A stretch of DNA of 64,000 bases from NCBI GenBank assembly GCA_023131225.1, contig JAGLZW010000008.1, forward strand, positions 1-64,000, read 5' to 3'. A program made the translations under genes and the position numbers. Source of the DNA: Candidatus Bathyarchaeota archaeon. Its GTDB lineage: Archaea; Thermoproteota; Bathyarchaeia; Bathyarchaeales; SOJC01. The notes under the pieces were generated by a model that was given only the letters and a program-made list of their open reading frames with translations, had not been told where the DNA came from and ran no database searches. This document shows positions 24,779 through 34,721 of this stretch, one piece after another. Position 1 is the stretch's first letter; every line of letters starts with the position of its first letter.

Positions 24779-25744
24779 ATGAGTTCTCTTCTAAAGCTAC
24801 GAGCTTCCATGATTGGAACATTAGCAGTTATCATAGGACTTTCCACACTATTCTTCACAGCTATATTGCATCTAACTGTGGGTTTCAACATCATATGGCT
24901 AATCATTTTCATAATTGGCTTCAACATTCTGCAATGGCTAATTGCACCGTACTTAATTGACGCTATCTACCGAGTACGACCGATCTCACAATCAGAAAAC
25001 CCTGAACTATGTGCTAAAATAGAGCAGTTAAGCCAAAGAAGCGGCATCAAAACACCTCGATTGATGCTGGCACGCATTCCAATTCCAAACGCTTTCGCTT
25101 ACGGCTCTCCTATTACAGGCACCAGAGTAGCCATTACAGAAGGGCTAATGAAGACTCTGGAGAGCGAAGAAGTTGAAGCAGTTATTGGCCACGAACTAGG
25201 CCACTTAAAACACCGAGACGTACAAGTGATGATGTTTGTCTCTATTCTACCTGCAATCTTCTACTTCATAGGCTACTCTTTCATATTCTCCTCAATGTTT
25301 GGGGGAAGAAGCAGAAACAACAGCGCTGGGGCAGCAGCAATCATCGGAATAATCAGCATCTTCCTATACTGGATACTCACTCTATTTATGTTATACTTGA
25401 GCCGCTTACGGGAATACTACGCCGACCGTCATAGCGCATCGATTGTAGAAGACGGACCGAGAAAACTTTCTGAAGGCTTGGCAAAAATAGTTCACGAAAG
25501 CGGACGAATTAAGAAGAGAATGCCAAAATCAGGACAACTAAACTCTTTCAAAGCCCTCTTCATATCGGACCCTGACAGGGCTGTGGCAGACGCGAAGGCA
25601 ATGGCTCAATTCAGAGCAGGCGATAGAAGATTAGTTGAGGAGGTGTTGCAAAGAAAAGTAACGGGCGTAGACAGGTTTCTGGAATTGTTCTCCAGCCATC
25701 CAAACATTGTGAAAAGATTGAAAGCTCTTCAGAGACTTGCATAA
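24779..25744 (+). CDS. htpX: HtpX-type membrane zinc metalloprotease
   Basis: A 321-residue M48 protease. Two membrane helices at residues 10-60 are followed by the catalytic HELGHLKHRD (about residues 140-149), then two more helices and the third zinc ligand in LREYYADRHS. It degrades damaged membrane proteins on the cytosolic face. A TATA box (GGTTTATAAGAG, 24734-24745) and an AGGTGG ribosome-binding site precede the ATG. It converges with hutH 10 bases downstream. Confidence 0.93.
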   Translation: MSSLLKLRASMIGTLAVIIGLSTLFFTAILHLTVGFNIIWLIIFIIGFNILQWLIAPYLIDAIYRVRPISQSENPELCAKIEQLSQRSGIKTPRLMLARIPIPNAFAYGSPITGTRVAITEGLMKTLESEEVEAVIGHELGHLKHRDVQVMMFVSILPAIFYFIGYSFIFSSMFGGRSRNNSAGAAAIIGIISIFLYWILTLFMLYLSRLREYYADRHSASIVEDGPRKLSEGLAKIVHESGRIKKRMPKSGQLNSFKALFISDPDRAVADAKAMAQFRAGDRRLVEEVLQRKVTGVDRFLELFSSHPNIVKRLKALQRLA

Positions 25745-25754
25745 GATAGAGGTT

Positions 25755-27287
25755 CTATCTTTTTAGCTTCGAAAACTCTTTATTTCGAATTAGCGATTTA
25801 ACGGCCTCTATATCCTTATGAAGCACTCTGTCTTCCTCGAGGGCGGGGATCCTTCTCCTTATTAGATTGTACGCTGTCTTTGTGCCTTTTCCAAGTTTGT
25901 TTGCTCCTCTGAATTCAACACCTTGAGCAGCCGACAGAAGTTCGATAGCAACGATATATTCAGTGTTCCTGAGAATTTCCACAGCTTTTCTAGCTGCAAA
26001 TGGACCCATACTCACGAAGTCTTCAAAATTAGCAGATGTGGGAATTGAATCGACGCTGGCCGGATGAGCTAAGGATTTGTTTTCTGAGGCCAAGGCTGCG
26101 GCGGTGTACTGTAATGTCATGAAGCCGCTTTGCAGCCCTCTCTTTGTTTTGTTGGAGATTAGGAAAGCAGGGAGTCCTCTGCTTAACTTTTCATCTATCA
26201 GCCTTGCTGTTCTTCTTTCAGAAATGTTGCCCATTGTGGTTAGCGCGATGGCGAGATAATCCATGGCGGCAGAGATGGGTTGCCCATGAAAGTTTCCACC
26301 AGACAGACATACTTCGTCTTGAGCGAAGATGAGGGGGTTGTCGGTTGCAGAATTAATCTCCACTCCTATTACGCTTTTAACGTAGCTTATTGTGTCACGA
26401 ACTGAGCCTGAAACTTGAGGGATGCATCTTAAGGAGTACGGGTCTTGCGGGTACTTGTTTTCTTTCACCGCTTCACTGCTAGGCTTTACTAATTGGCTGC
26501 CTGATAGAAGCTTACAGATGTTTCTGGCGCTTTCAATCTGTCCTTTATGAGGTCTTGTGCCATGAATTTTTTCATCGAAAGCGTCCACTATTCCACATAG
26601 GGCTTCAAGACTCATCGCTGCTGCGACTTCGGATGTTTGCACCAAGTTCTCCGCGTCATGGATGGCAAGAGCTGCTATGGCTGTCATCATCTGAGTGCCG
26701 TTATTCAGGCCAACACCTTCTTTCATATCAAGCGTTATCGGCGAAATATCAGCTTTCTTCATGGCTTCTTTTCCACTTATAACTACGCCTTGATATTCTG
26801 CTTCGCCTTCTCCAATCATCACTAGAACCATGTGAGAAAGTGGAGCCAAGTCGCCGCTGGCTCCTACTGAACCTTTCTCTGGAATAATTGGATGAACGCC
26901 TTTGTTAATCATTTGTACTAATGTCTTCAAAGTTTCCAAGCGCACTCCAGAATGTCCCTTGGCCACCGTGTTGGCGCGCAGAAGCATCAACGCCCGTGTC
27001 ACATCTCTGCTTAGAGGTTTTCCGACAGCTGATGAATGGCTTCGAATGATGTTGACTTGAAGCTGCCTTATGTCTTTAGGCTGGATAGCAATATTTCCCA
27101 AAGCGCCAAAACCCGTCGTCACTCCGTAAATTATTTTTTGGTTCTTTACAAGGCGTTCTAAGGTTTCTCGCGCTTGTTTGACCTTTTTTTTGGTTTTTTC
27201 AGGAATTGTAACCTGCGCATTGTAACGGGCAACAGTAATAATGCCTTCTACAGTTAGGGTTTCTCCGTCAATAGCTACGTTCTTCAT
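25755..27287 (-). CDS. hutH: Histidine ammonia-lyase
   Basis: This enzyme removes ammonia from histidine to give urocanate, the first step of histidine breakdown. The 510-residue protein contains the Ala-Ser-Gly triad that forms the MIO cofactor (GSVGASGDLAPL, about residue 145), the substrate Tyr loop YGVTTGFGALGNI near residue 58, and SGGNFHGQPISAAMD. Length is typical. It is the last of five same-strand genes (ftr, glnA, hutI, hutU, hutH), 15 bases after hutU, so it is probably part of that operon. It converges with htpX. Confidence 0.96.
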   Translation of the reverse strand: MKNVAIDGETLTVEGIITVARYNAQVTIPEKTKKKVKQARETLERLVKNQKIIYGVTTGFGALGNIAIQPKDIRQLQVNIIRSHSSAVGKPLSRDVTRALMLLRANTVAKGHSGVRLETLKTLVQMINKGVHPIIPEKGSVGASGDLAPLSHMVLVMIGEGEAEYQGVVISGKEAMKKADISPITLDMKEGVGLNNGTQMMTAIAALAIHDAENLVQTSEVAAAMSLEALCGIVDAFDEKIHGTRPHKGQIESARNICKLLSGSQLVKPSSEAVKENKYPQDPYSLRCIPQVSGSVRDTISYVKSVIGVEINSATDNPLIFAQDEVCLSGGNFHGQPISAAMDYLAIALTTMGNISERRTARLIDEKLSRGLPAFLISNKTKRGLQSGFMTLQYTAAALASENKSLAHPASVDSIPTSANFEDFVSMGPFAARKAVEILRNTEYIVAIELLSAAQGVEFRGANKLGKGTKTAYNLIRRRIPALEEDRVLHKDIEAVKSLIRNKEFSKLKR

Positions 27288-27302
27288 AATCTTTCATCCA
27301 TT

Positions 27303-28961
27303 TTAATGCAGCATGGGTGTTTTGATATTGTTTTCTCTCGCAATTGCTTTAGCTTTCTTGTAGCCGGCATCTGCATGTCTTACAATACCTATCCCTGGGT
27401 CAGTTGTCAGAACTGTTGTTAAACGTTTTTCTATCTCTTTTGTACCGTCAGCTACGATGCACATGCCTGCATGGATACTATAGCCTATGCCCACGCCACC
27501 ACCGTGATGGACAGAAACCCAAGTTGCGCCCCCGACCGCGTTGAGTAAAGCGTTCAGTATTGGCCAGTCTGCAATAGCATCGCTGCCGTCCATCATGCCT
27601 TCCGTTTCGCGATTCGGGGAAGCGACGCTTCCACAGTCTAAATGGTCGCGCCCTATCCATATAGGACCAGCGAGTTCGCCTTTGTGAACCATGTCGTTTA
27701 TGATTTTTCCGAATTTTGCTCTTTCTCCATAGCCCAGCCAGCAGACACGGGCTGGTAAGCCTTGAAACTTCACTTTTTCCTTAGCTTTTTGTATCCAGCG
27801 ACATAGTTCCTTATTGTGGGCGAATTCTTCGAGGATTACGTCATCTAGTTTGTAGATGTCCTCTCGGGTGCCTACAAGTGATGTCCAGCGGAAGGGACCT
27901 TTTCCTTCGCAGAACATTGGTCTGATGTAGCGTTGTACGAAGCCTGGATATGCGAAGGCGTCTTTGTAGCCTGCGTCGTAGGCATGTTGACGTAGGTTGT
28001 TGCCGTAGTCGAAGGTTACTGCGCCTTTCCGCATCATCCTAACCATGGCTTTAACTTGAACTTTCATACTTGCCTTTGCTTTCTTAATGTATTCAGTTGG
28101 TTTTTCCTCTCTTAGTTTATCAGCTTCTTCCTTAGTAAGCTCCATGGGGTAGTATCCGTTAAGGGGGTCGTGAGCAGAAGTTTGGTCAGTTACAACGTCT
28201 GGTATTATCCCTCTCTTCACGAGTTCTGGATGCACTTCTGCAGCGTTACCGAGGAGCCCGATGCTTTTGGGCGTTTCTTCTCTTTTAGCGTCCATCGCCA
28301 TTCCTATTGCGTCGTCAAGGTTGTCAGTCCATGTTTCCAAATACTTGTGTCTGAGTCGTCTTTCTATAGCTCTTTTGTCGATTTCCACAACTAAAGCTAC
28401 TCCGTCATTCATAGTCACTGCTAGAGGTTGTGCGCCGCCCATCTCGCCTAAGCCAGCTGTTAAGACGAGTTTCCTTCGCAAACTTCCGTTGAAATGTTCC
28501 TTTGCGATTGCTGCCAATGTTTCGTAGGTGCCTTGTAAAATTCCTTGGGTGCCAATGTAAGCCCAAGATCCCGCTGTCATCTGGCCAAACATGATCAAGC
28601 CTTTCTGTTCCAACTCGTAGAAGTAGTCCCAAGTTGCCCATTTCGGAACTAACATGGAATTCACAATTAGAGTTCTTGGTGCCCACTCGTGAGTCCTGAA
28701 AACCGCTACTGGCTTACCGCTTTGGATTAGCATAGTCTCATTTGTTTCAAGTTTCTCTAAAGTTTCGACAATTTTGTTGAAGCATTCCCAGTTGCGGGCG
28801 GCCTTCCCTGTGCCTCCATAAACAATAAGCTGTTCAGAGTCCTTCGCCACCTCAGGATCCAGAACGTGGTGGAGCATGCGGTAAACGCCTTCGATTTGCC
28901 AGTTCTTACAATGCAGCTCTGGACCTGTCACACATTTAACAAGCTTCTCAGTCTTAACCAA
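27303..28961 (-). CDS. hutU: Urocanate hydratase
   Basis: This NAD-dependent enzyme converts urocanate to imidazolonepropionate. The 552-residue protein carries the glycine-rich [18 protein letters not shown] site and the conserved active-site cysteine in [33 protein letters not shown] near the C-terminus is also characteristic. Length matches the family. It lies 15 bases upstream of hutH and 139 bases downstream of hutI on the same strand. Confidence 0.96.
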   Translation of the reverse strand: MVKTEKLVKCVTGPELHCKNWQIEGVYRMLHHVLDPEVAKDSEQLIVYGGTGKAARNWECFNKIVETLEKLETNETMLIQSGKPVAVFRTHEWAPRTLIVNSMLVPKWATWDYFYELEQKGLIMFGQMTAGSWAYIGTQGILQGTYETLAAIAKEHFNGSLRRKLVLTAGLGEMGGAQPLAVTMNDGVALVVEIDKRAIERRLRHKYLETWTDNLDDAIGMAMDAKREETPKSIGLLGNAAEVHPELVKRGIIPDVVTDQTSAHDPLNGYYPMELTKEEADKLREEKPTEYIKKAKASMKVQVKAMVRMMRKGAVTFDYGNNLRQHAYDAGYKDAFAYPGFVQRYIRPMFCEGKGPFRWTSLVGTREDIYKLDDVILEEFAHNKELCRWIQKAKEKVKFQGLPARVCWLGYGERAKFGKIINDMVHKGELAGPIWIGRDHLDCGSVASPNRETEGMMDGSDAIADWPILNALLNAVGGATWVSVHHGGGVGIGYSIHAGMCIVADGTKEIEKRLTTVLTTDPGIGIVRHADAGYKKAKAIARENNIKTPMLH

Positions 28962-29100
28962 GCTAGTTCACTGTAAACCAGAATGGTACAAACATGTTTT
29001 AATTCTTTGCCACATACATCAGATTTATTGAAAGACAGCTACCTATACGTCAAAGAAATAGAAGAATAAGTCCTCCGATTCTTTAAGGTCAACCGAAATC

Positions 29101-30372
29101 TTATTTGGTTCTTCGCCCCTTTTCTGCTACCAACTTCCCGTTTTTAAACACTTTTTCAGCTAGATTAATACCGTAGTGGTATGGGAAGTATTTGTGGTTG
29201 GGAGCGTCAAAAATGACGATATCTGCTCTTTTTCCTTCTTCCAAACTTCCTATTTCATGGGCGCGCTCTATAGAGTGAGCCGCATTAATTGTTGACGCTA
29301 CAAGGGCTTCTTCTGTGGTCATTTTCATCTGGAGTATTGCAATAGTCATCATCATCTGCATGGATTCACACATATTTGCCGCGCTCAAATCTGTTGCCAA
29401 CGCAATAGGCAATCCATCGTTGATGATTTCTCTAGCTTTTGCATAGGTACCCAAATAGCAGAAGGGAGTTGTCGGCAAGAAAACTCCGATGGTGCCTTTT
29501 TTTACTAGGGCGTCAATTTCCTCTGCTGGTGTAAAGATTAGGTGATCAGCAGAGACTACTCCTAGTTCAGCACCCAGCTTTGCCCCTCCGCTGTGGACAA
29601 GCCAGTCGGAGTGAATCCTTAATTTCATTCCATATTTTCTGCCCATCTCAAGTATTCGCTTGGATTGTTCTGCATTGAAGTATCCCTTTTCACAAAAAAC
29701 ATCACAGTATTCGACCAATTTTCTCTTTGCGATTTCTGGAATCCATTTTTCGACTATTTCATCTGTTAGTTGATCAACTTTGTTTTCATATTCGAAGGGG
29801 ATTCCTTGAGCCAGAAAGGTTGGAATCAGGTCGATTGGATGTGTTTTGTTGAGGATGTTAATTATTTCTAGTTGTCTGATTTCGCCTTGAAATGTCATTT
29901 CGTATCCGCTTTTCGCTTCTATTGTTGTTGTGCCGTGGATTATCATCGTGTCAAGTATTTGGGTGGTTTGTTTAAGCAGTTCTTCAGTCGTTGCTTTACC
30001 TGTTTTTTCGAGTGTTGTTGGCATGCCCCCTCCCCTAGCTTTGATTTCCAAATATGGAATTCCTTTTACAGCCATGGACTCGAGTTCTTCTGCTCTTGAA
30101 CCGGCGAAAATTAGGTGGACATGGGGATCGATAAGTCCAGGCGTGACGAGCTTGCGACTCGCATCTATGACTTTGAATCCTTTTTCAAGCTTGCCCAACA
30201 CTTCTCTTGTAGTTCCGACAGCCACTATTTTCTGGTCCTTGACTGCGACAGCGCCATCCTCTATTACGCCAAGACTACTCATTTCTTCTTTAATTTGCGG
30301 TTTATTGCTTGTCCCCTTTAGAGTTACCAGTTCATTTGCGTTGATTATTGCGAAGTCAGCCTTTATTGCCAT
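29101..30372 (-). CDS. hutI: Imidazolonepropionase
   Basis: This amidohydrolase opens imidazolonepropionate to N-formimidoyl-L-glutamate. The 423-residue protein has the metal motif PGLIDPHVHLIFAGSR, KSGYEM, RIHSDWL with a metal His, and LATDLSAANMCESM with the metal Asp. ATG 30372 was chosen because GGAAGGAGAAGGG precedes it and an upstream frame extension (to 30429) runs into glnA with Cys-rich, non-homologous sequence. It starts 26 bases after the glnA stop, which indicates cotranscription. Confidence 0.95.
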   Translation of the reverse strand: MAIKADFAIINANELVTLKGTSNKPQIKEEMSSLGVIEDGAVAVKDQKIVAVGTTREVLGKLEKGFKVIDASRKLVTPGLIDPHVHLIFAGSRAEELESMAVKGIPYLEIKARGGGMPTTLEKTGKATTEELLKQTTQILDTMIIHGTTTIEAKSGYEMTFQGEIRQLEIINILNKTHPIDLIPTFLAQGIPFEYENKVDQLTDEIVEKWIPEIAKRKLVEYCDVFCEKGYFNAEQSKRILEMGRKYGMKLRIHSDWLVHSGGAKLGAELGVVSADHLIFTPAEEIDALVKKGTIGVFLPTTPFCYLGTYAKAREIINDGLPIALATDLSAANMCESMQMMMTIAILQMKMTTEEALVASTINAAHSIERAHEIGSLEEGKRADIVIFDAPNHKYFPYHYGINLAEKVFKNGKLVAEKGRRTK

Positions 30373-30398
30373 TATTTCCCTTCTCCTTCCATTGCAGT

Positions 30399-31745
30399 CT
30401 AGACATCTAAATATCTTGTTCTTTCCCACTCATGCACGGCAACATTGAAATCTCTCCATTCTTTAGTCTTGATTTCAAGAAACTTTTGGCAAAACGTAAT
30501 CCCTAAAGCCTCTTGAATACACTTGTCTCCGGAAAGTTCCCTCAAAGCATCCCCTAGATTTCCTGGAAGCACCTCTATGCCTCTTTTTAACCTTTCTTTT
30601 TCGCTCATCTCGTAGATGTCTTCTTCCACTGGATCTGGGAGTTCGATTTTTCTTTTTATACCATCTAGTCCAGCTGCTAGAATAGCTGCAAATGCCATAT
30701 AGAAGTTGCATGACCCGTCTGTAGGTCTATACTCCAGTCTAGTTCTCATCTCTTTTCCAGGGGGAACTCTGATGAGGGTTGACCGATTATACCTTGCCCA
30801 TGAGATGTAAACCGGCGCCTCCCATCCTGGAACAAGTCTCTTGTAAGAGTTAACGGATGGATTTGTTATGGCCACCAAAGCTTTTGCGTGAGCTAGAATG
30901 CCAGCTATGAAGTTTAAGCTTATTTTGCTTAAACCATGACTCTCATCTTGATCATAAAAAAGGTTTTCAGCCCTTTCGTCCTTTATAAGAGTAACGTGAG
31001 TGTGCAGCCCAGCCCCAAATTGATCATGAAAAGGCTTAGGCATAAAGGAAGCGATAAGTTCTCTCCTAGCCGCCATTAGTTTTACAAGGAACTTAACAAT
31101 GTAAAGAGTATCAGCCATCTTTAATGCATCCGAGTCTCCAACTCCAATTCCCAACTCCAATCCCAACTCTAACTCATACTTCCCTGGGGGTACTTCATGG
31201 TGGTGTTTTTCAATCAAAACGCCTATGTCTCCAAGATTTTTTACGATTTCAAGTCTCAAGTCAACACCGAGGTCTGCTGGTGGAGTAGCTAAATATCCTC
31301 CATCGTTAAGTAATTTGATGTGCCCATTTTCGCCTCTTTTAAATAAGAAATACTCCATTTCACTAGATGCATAATACTTTACAGATGACCCCAAGTTTTT
31401 CTTAGCATCAGCCATTACTTTCTTGAGGATGAATCTAGGGTCAAGCTCGAATGGTGTATTAGAATCTGGCTCGTAGATATCGCAAACTACTCTTGCAACT
31501 CTCTGGGTAAAAATATCTGGCGGCAGCACAGTAAATGTTTCTTCGTCTGGGATTAACTTCAAGTCGCTTCTACTTATGTCCACCATTCCAATGGATGATC
31601 CGTCTACATGTATGCCTCCTTCAGCTACCCTTGAGAAGAGTTGAGAGGGTATCCAAAGAGAATGTAGAATGCCAGATATGTCTGTAAACTGTAACGCTAT
31701 CTCTTTCACTTTTTCCTTTTGAATCAGTTCTGTGGCTTCTGGCAT
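30399..31745 (-). CDS. glnA: Glutamine synthetase type I, in the hut operon
   Basis: A 448-residue GS-I family ligase that joins ammonia to glutamate with ATP. Motifs in order: DGSSIGMVDISRSDL (about 50), EMEYFLF, HHHEVPPGKYELEL (metal/glutamate site), GAGLHTHVTL, YKRLVPGWEAPVYISW, NRSTLIRVP and LEYRPTDGSCNFYMAF. The length of 448 and lack of the adenylylation-type extension suggest the alpha or a GS-like subtype. Position between ftr and hutI suggests it captures the ammonia released by HutH, or acts on a glutamate derivative of the pathway (inference). Confidence 0.88.
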   Translation of the reverse strand: MPEATELIQKEKVKEIALQFTDISGILHSLWIPSQLFSRVAEGGIHVDGSSIGMVDISRSDLKLIPDEETFTVLPPDIFTQRVARVVCDIYEPDSNTPFELDPRFILKKVMADAKKNLGSSVKYYASSEMEYFLFKRGENGHIKLLNDGGYLATPPADLGVDLRLEIVKNLGDIGVLIEKHHHEVPPGKYELELGLELGIGVGDSDALKMADTLYIVKFLVKLMAARRELIASFMPKPFHDQFGAGLHTHVTLIKDERAENLFYDQDESHGLSKISLNFIAGILAHAKALVAITNPSVNSYKRLVPGWEAPVYISWARYNRSTLIRVPPGKEMRTRLEYRPTDGSCNFYMAFAAILAAGLDGIKRKIELPDPVEEDIYEMSEKERLKRGIEVLPGNLGDALRELSGDKCIQEALGITFCQKFLEIKTKEWRDFNVAVHEWERTRYLDV

Positions 31746-31824
31746 GCTTGTTTCCCTGCCTAATCGAGAAGTGCTTCTCCTTTATTATATTTCTTTAATG
31801 TTTCTCTCAATTGACGTTTCTTCT

Positions 31825-32733
31825 CTAACTCTCAGAGTCGAAAAGGCTGCGAAGAAAAATTTTTCCCTTACCTAGCGTTCCACCATAGTTTGTAGTAGTT
31901 ATTTTTATCACTTCATGGACCCTTGTGGCATTCTCTATGCCGATCTTCATTGCCCTGCTAGCGTTCTCCAGCGTTAACCCGCTCACTATAACCTCGTAAA
32001 TACATTTTACACCGTCTGGAATCTTGCCCCCTTCTTTTCGAACTAGGCATGAGCAGTACGCATCATTAGTAGTAGCTATAGCGTCCTTGTACTTTTTCCC
32101 TCCAACCTTGGTTCCGGAAGCCGCAAACTTCCCAACTACATATGGAACTGTTCTTATCCCTTCAACTGCACGTTCAGCGGCTTCTAGTGCTGCTTGATCA
32201 GATTCTGCCAAGATTAGGAACATGCCACCAGCCACACCTTTGGCGATTCCGAAATCTCTTTCTACATAAAACCATCCATCCATCCTAGGTATTTTAAAAA
32301 CTTTCCTTCCAAATGCATCGGTTTCCTCTTCGTATCCGTCCCCGAAAGTTTGTATAATAGTGCCTTTGATGCTAACGAATTCTTCAGCCATTTCCCTTGG
32401 CAAAACGTCAAAGACATTAGTTTTAGGGTATGGAATGACTCCTTTTCTTATTCTGACTATGAGCCATTTTTTCAGTTGCTCTAGCTTTCTGTCAAGAATT
32501 TGAACTACAAAGCCAGGTTTTCCATCTGGAGTCTCCTCAGGGTTAATTTCCGTCTCTATTGAAGCTTCTGAAGGGGGAATAGTGGCCGATCTGCCGAGGC
32601 CCTTAGCTTCCAATGATGATTCTAACGCCCATTTCCTGTTCACTGACGTTATAAGTATCCTAGCTATGCGCACCGTAAAAGTTTCACAGAAAGTGTCTTC
32701 AACTGGAATGCCATTGATTTCGAATTCTACCAT
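31825..32733 (-). CDS. ftr: Formylmethanofuran:tetrahydromethanopterin formyltransferase homologue
   Basis: A 302-residue Ftr family protein: EINGIPVEDTFCETF at the start, RILITSVNRKWAL, NPEETPDGKPGFVVQI, FGDGYEEET, FGIAKGVAGGMFLIL and the C-terminal NYGGTLGKGKI. Ftr normally moves a formyl group between formylmethanofuran and H4MPT in one-carbon metabolism. Here it heads the ftr-glnA-hutI-hutU-hutH run with an 80-base gap to glnA. No formimidoyltransferase gene of the folate type is visible, so this homologue may feed histidine-derived one-carbon units into H4MPT (inference). ATG 32733 was preferred to GTG 32739 because of the AGGT spacing. Confidence 0.88.
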   Translation of the reverse strand: MVEFEINGIPVEDTFCETFTVRIARILITSVNRKWALESSLEAKGLGRSATIPPSEASIETEINPEETPDGKPGFVVQILDRKLEQLKKWLIVRIRKGVIPYPKTNVFDVLPREMAEEFVSIKGTIIQTFGDGYEEETDAFGRKVFKIPRMDGWFYVERDFGIAKGVAGGMFLILAESDQAALEAAERAVEGIRTVPYVVGKFAASGTKVGGKKYKDAIATTNDAYCSCLVRKEGGKIPDGVKCIYEVIVSGLTLENASRAMKIGIENATRVHEVIKITTTNYGGTLGKGKIFLRSLFDSES

Positions 32734-32909
32734 CGTCACTCTACCTTCTGGCTTGTACTTTTGTTTTCATTAAAACCTTTTCAGTAGCCCTTTAAAGTTT
32801 GGGTCTCTGCGTAACATGTACCAGAATTAGTCGGTTTCTGAAGACTGTAAACATTTAAATCCAGACTTGTTTTCCTTATTCTTCTAGCTTTCCGGAGAGA
32901 TTTGCAAAA
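32734..32909. promoter_or_regulatory. Divergent intergenic region, hut operon and PRTase operon
   Basis: This 176-base gap separates the hut operon from the divergent PRTase-cgi121 pair. On the plus strand, AACATTTAAATCC near 32849-32862 is a TATA candidate for the PRTase. On the minus strand, GGTTTTAATGAAAAC near 32765-32780 could serve ftr. The gap holds no gene and no clear palindrome. Confidence 0.35.
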
Positions 32910-33509
32910 TTGCAGGAGGATGAAAAGTTTGAGGTTCCCACATGGGAGCAGATTTATGCGATGCTTTTAGATTTAGCTCGGAAAATTCTAGACGACGAGT
33001 TCAACTGCGATGTCATTGTGGGAGTCTCACGGGGCGGTTGGACCCCTGCAAGAGTTTTGTCAGATCTGTTGGAAAATCCAGAAATCGCCAACGTAAAGGC
33101 AGAATTTTATCTAGGTGTAGCGAAGACAAAGAGAGAACCGGTGATAACTCAGTCGGTTTCAGTCAATGTTAAGGGTAAAAAAGTGCTTGTTGTTGATGAT
33201 GTTTCTGATACTGGTAAAAGCCTTCACCTAGTTAAAACCCATCTGCTTGAGCAAGGAGCTAAAAGCCTCAAAATTGCAACGCTCTATTACAAGCCATGGA
33301 GCATCACGAAGCCAGACTATTATGAGAAAACGACTCGCGATTGGATAATTTTTCCTTGGGAAAGAAAAGAAGCTTTGAGAAAGGTTATTGAAAAGTTCGA
33401 GCAAAATGGGAAGTCGGTTGAAGATGCAAAGCAGACGTTAGTAGGATATGGTTTTGACTCGGAATTGGCGGAGCGTTTTGTCAGAGAAGTGTCGGAGCGT
33501 TCTGGATGA
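32910..33509 (+). CDS. Purine-type phosphoribosyltransferase
   Basis: A 199-residue type I PRTase. The PRPP motif is VLVVDDVSDTGKSL (about residues 91-104), preceded by the pyrophosphate loop GVSRGGWTPARVLSD and followed by ATLYYKPWS; this arrangement fits xanthine/hypoxanthine salvage enzymes of the Gpt type. The C-terminal 40 residues form an extra helical segment that resembles a UBA-like fold. The TTG start follows GGAGAG. The stop overlaps the cgi121 start by four bases. Confidence 0.85.
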   Translation: MQEDEKFEVPTWEQIYAMLLDLARKILDDEFNCDVIVGVSRGGWTPARVLSDLLENPEIANVKAEFYLGVAKTKREPVITQSVSVNVKGKKVLVVDDVSDTGKSLHLVKTHLLEQGAKSLKIATLYYKPWSITKPDYYEKTTRDWIIFPWERKEALRKVIEKFEQNGKSVEDAKQTLVGYGFDSELAERFVREVSERSG

Positions 33510-34069
33510 TAAAGGAAGTAGAGGGGTTTAACAAGTACATTGCTATGGCTGGCTTCAGAGATGTTCACATAAGCGATGTTGACTATATTCTCAATTTGAC
33601 CCGTGAAAAGTTGAGCAGTGTAGATGTTCAATTTTTTGATGCTAGGCTGATTGCGGGATGGGAACATCTTTATTTTGCTACGCTTAATGCCTTGAAGGCT
33701 TTCAAAAACCGAACGAATATTTCAAAGAATTTCGCAGTTGAATGTCTTCTTTATGCTTCTGCTCGAAGGCAGATTAGAGTTGCTTTAGATTTAATTGGAA
33801 TAAAGAAAGATTCGTCACAAATCGCTATATTGATTGTGGCGGATGGAGAAGGAGTTGCTTCTAAATCTTTAGAAGAAGCTTCAAAATTAGTTCTTGGGAA
33901 GCGCGACGACACAGTTCTCGATTTGTCAAACGAAAAAGTTGTGCGTGTTAGAAGACTCTTCGGTATCTCTGACATGGAGTTAGCAACCAAATTGGAGGGA
34001 AACGGGAAAGTGAAGGCTCTTTCTGATCTAGTGATTGAGCACATTGCCATTCTGGTTACTCAACGTTAG
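33506..34069 (+). CDS. cgi121: KEOPS complex subunit Cgi121
   Basis: A 187-residue Cgi121 homologue. The typical DVQFFDARLIAGWEHLYFA and AVECLLYASARRQIRVALDLIGI segments are present, and the protein ends with an extra helical stretch. In the KEOPS complex Cgi121 binds the tRNA 3' end and helps Kae1 make t6A37. The usual 150-residue core is extended by about 35 residues. It is translationally coupled to the PRTase (ATGA overlap) and overlaps the convergent THUMP gene by four bases. No other KEOPS genes lie in the window. Confidence 0.85.
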   Translation: MIKEVEGFNKYIAMAGFRDVHISDVDYILNLTREKLSSVDVQFFDARLIAGWEHLYFATLNALKAFKNRTNISKNFAVECLLYASARRQIRVALDLIGIKKDSSQIAILIVADGEGVASKSLEEASKLVLGKRDDTVLDLSNEKVVRVRRLFGISDMELATKLEGNGKVKALSDLVIEHIAILVTQR

Positions 34070-34593
34070 CTTTCAGTTTTCTCCTTCATTGTTGAGATTA
34101 TGTCAGACGGTTTAAGGATTGCCATTCCGGTGAGTCCGCCTACAATTTCGATTAAAATGATCTTGTCTGGACTGGTCAGGTCTACTTTTCGTTCGATATT
34201 CATTGCAGCAGCTTTGATGATGTCTTTGCTGGATATGTTTGTGAAACGTTTCTCAACGGTTATGCGGAAGGTTTCATTTTTTCGGATTCCTGCTGAGAGC
34301 TTTGTAGCGATACTTCCGATTTCGTTTAGGTCTGTTCGTGTTACTTCCTGAATAGGGATCATGCGGAGACTATAACGGAATTCGTAGGGGCGTTCTCTTA
34401 GAATAGCGCGGAGCTTTTCAATGGCCTCTAAAGGCGGGAGAGATGTTTTCACTGCTATCAAGCCTGAAACTCCAGTCTTGTCAACTTTTGCTGCGGTATC
34501 TCCGATTTCGCCTAGTAGGTACCAAACTTCTGAGCAGGCATCTTCTTCATTTCCACGAGTAGTTGTCACGAGGAGGTTAAAATCTCGAAGCAT
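34066..34593 (-). CDS. THUMP-domain protein (Tan1-like)
   Basis: A 175-residue protein. The N-terminus NLLVTTTRGNEEDACSEVWYLL is a ferredoxin-like segment, and residues 85-165 form a THUMP core (FRITVEKRFTNISSKDIIKAAA, then VDLTSPDKIILIEIVGG) that binds the tRNA acceptor arm. There is no methyltransferase or sulfurtransferase domain, so it resembles Tan1, the partner needed for tRNA acetylation at position 12. Convergent with cgi121, another tRNA modification gene. ATG start. Confidence 0.82.
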   Translation of the reverse strand: MLRDFNLLVTTTRGNEEDACSEVWYLLGEIGDTAAKVDKTGVSGLIAVKTSLPPLEAIEKLRAILRERPYEFRYSLRMIPIQEVTRTDLNEIGSIATKLSAGIRKNETFRITVEKRFTNISSKDIIKAAAMNIERKVDLTSPDKIILIEIVGGLTGMAILKPSDIISTMKEKTES

Positions 34594-34721
34594 GTCTTAT
34601 TCTCTATTGTGTTGCTTTAATGAAGTTTCTGCTATTTTTGTGTAATGAATTTTTGTTGATTTTATAGGGAGATGCTCACGTGCGCGCGAGTTAAAAGCAA
34701 AAAAACAATCCTGTTAACATT

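Noticed and set aside
31825-32733. Glutamate formimidoyltransferase (FTCD) next to hut genes
   Set aside because: Context suggested it, but the sequence is clearly of the Ftr family (EDTFCETF, NYGGTLGKGKI) and not FTCD.
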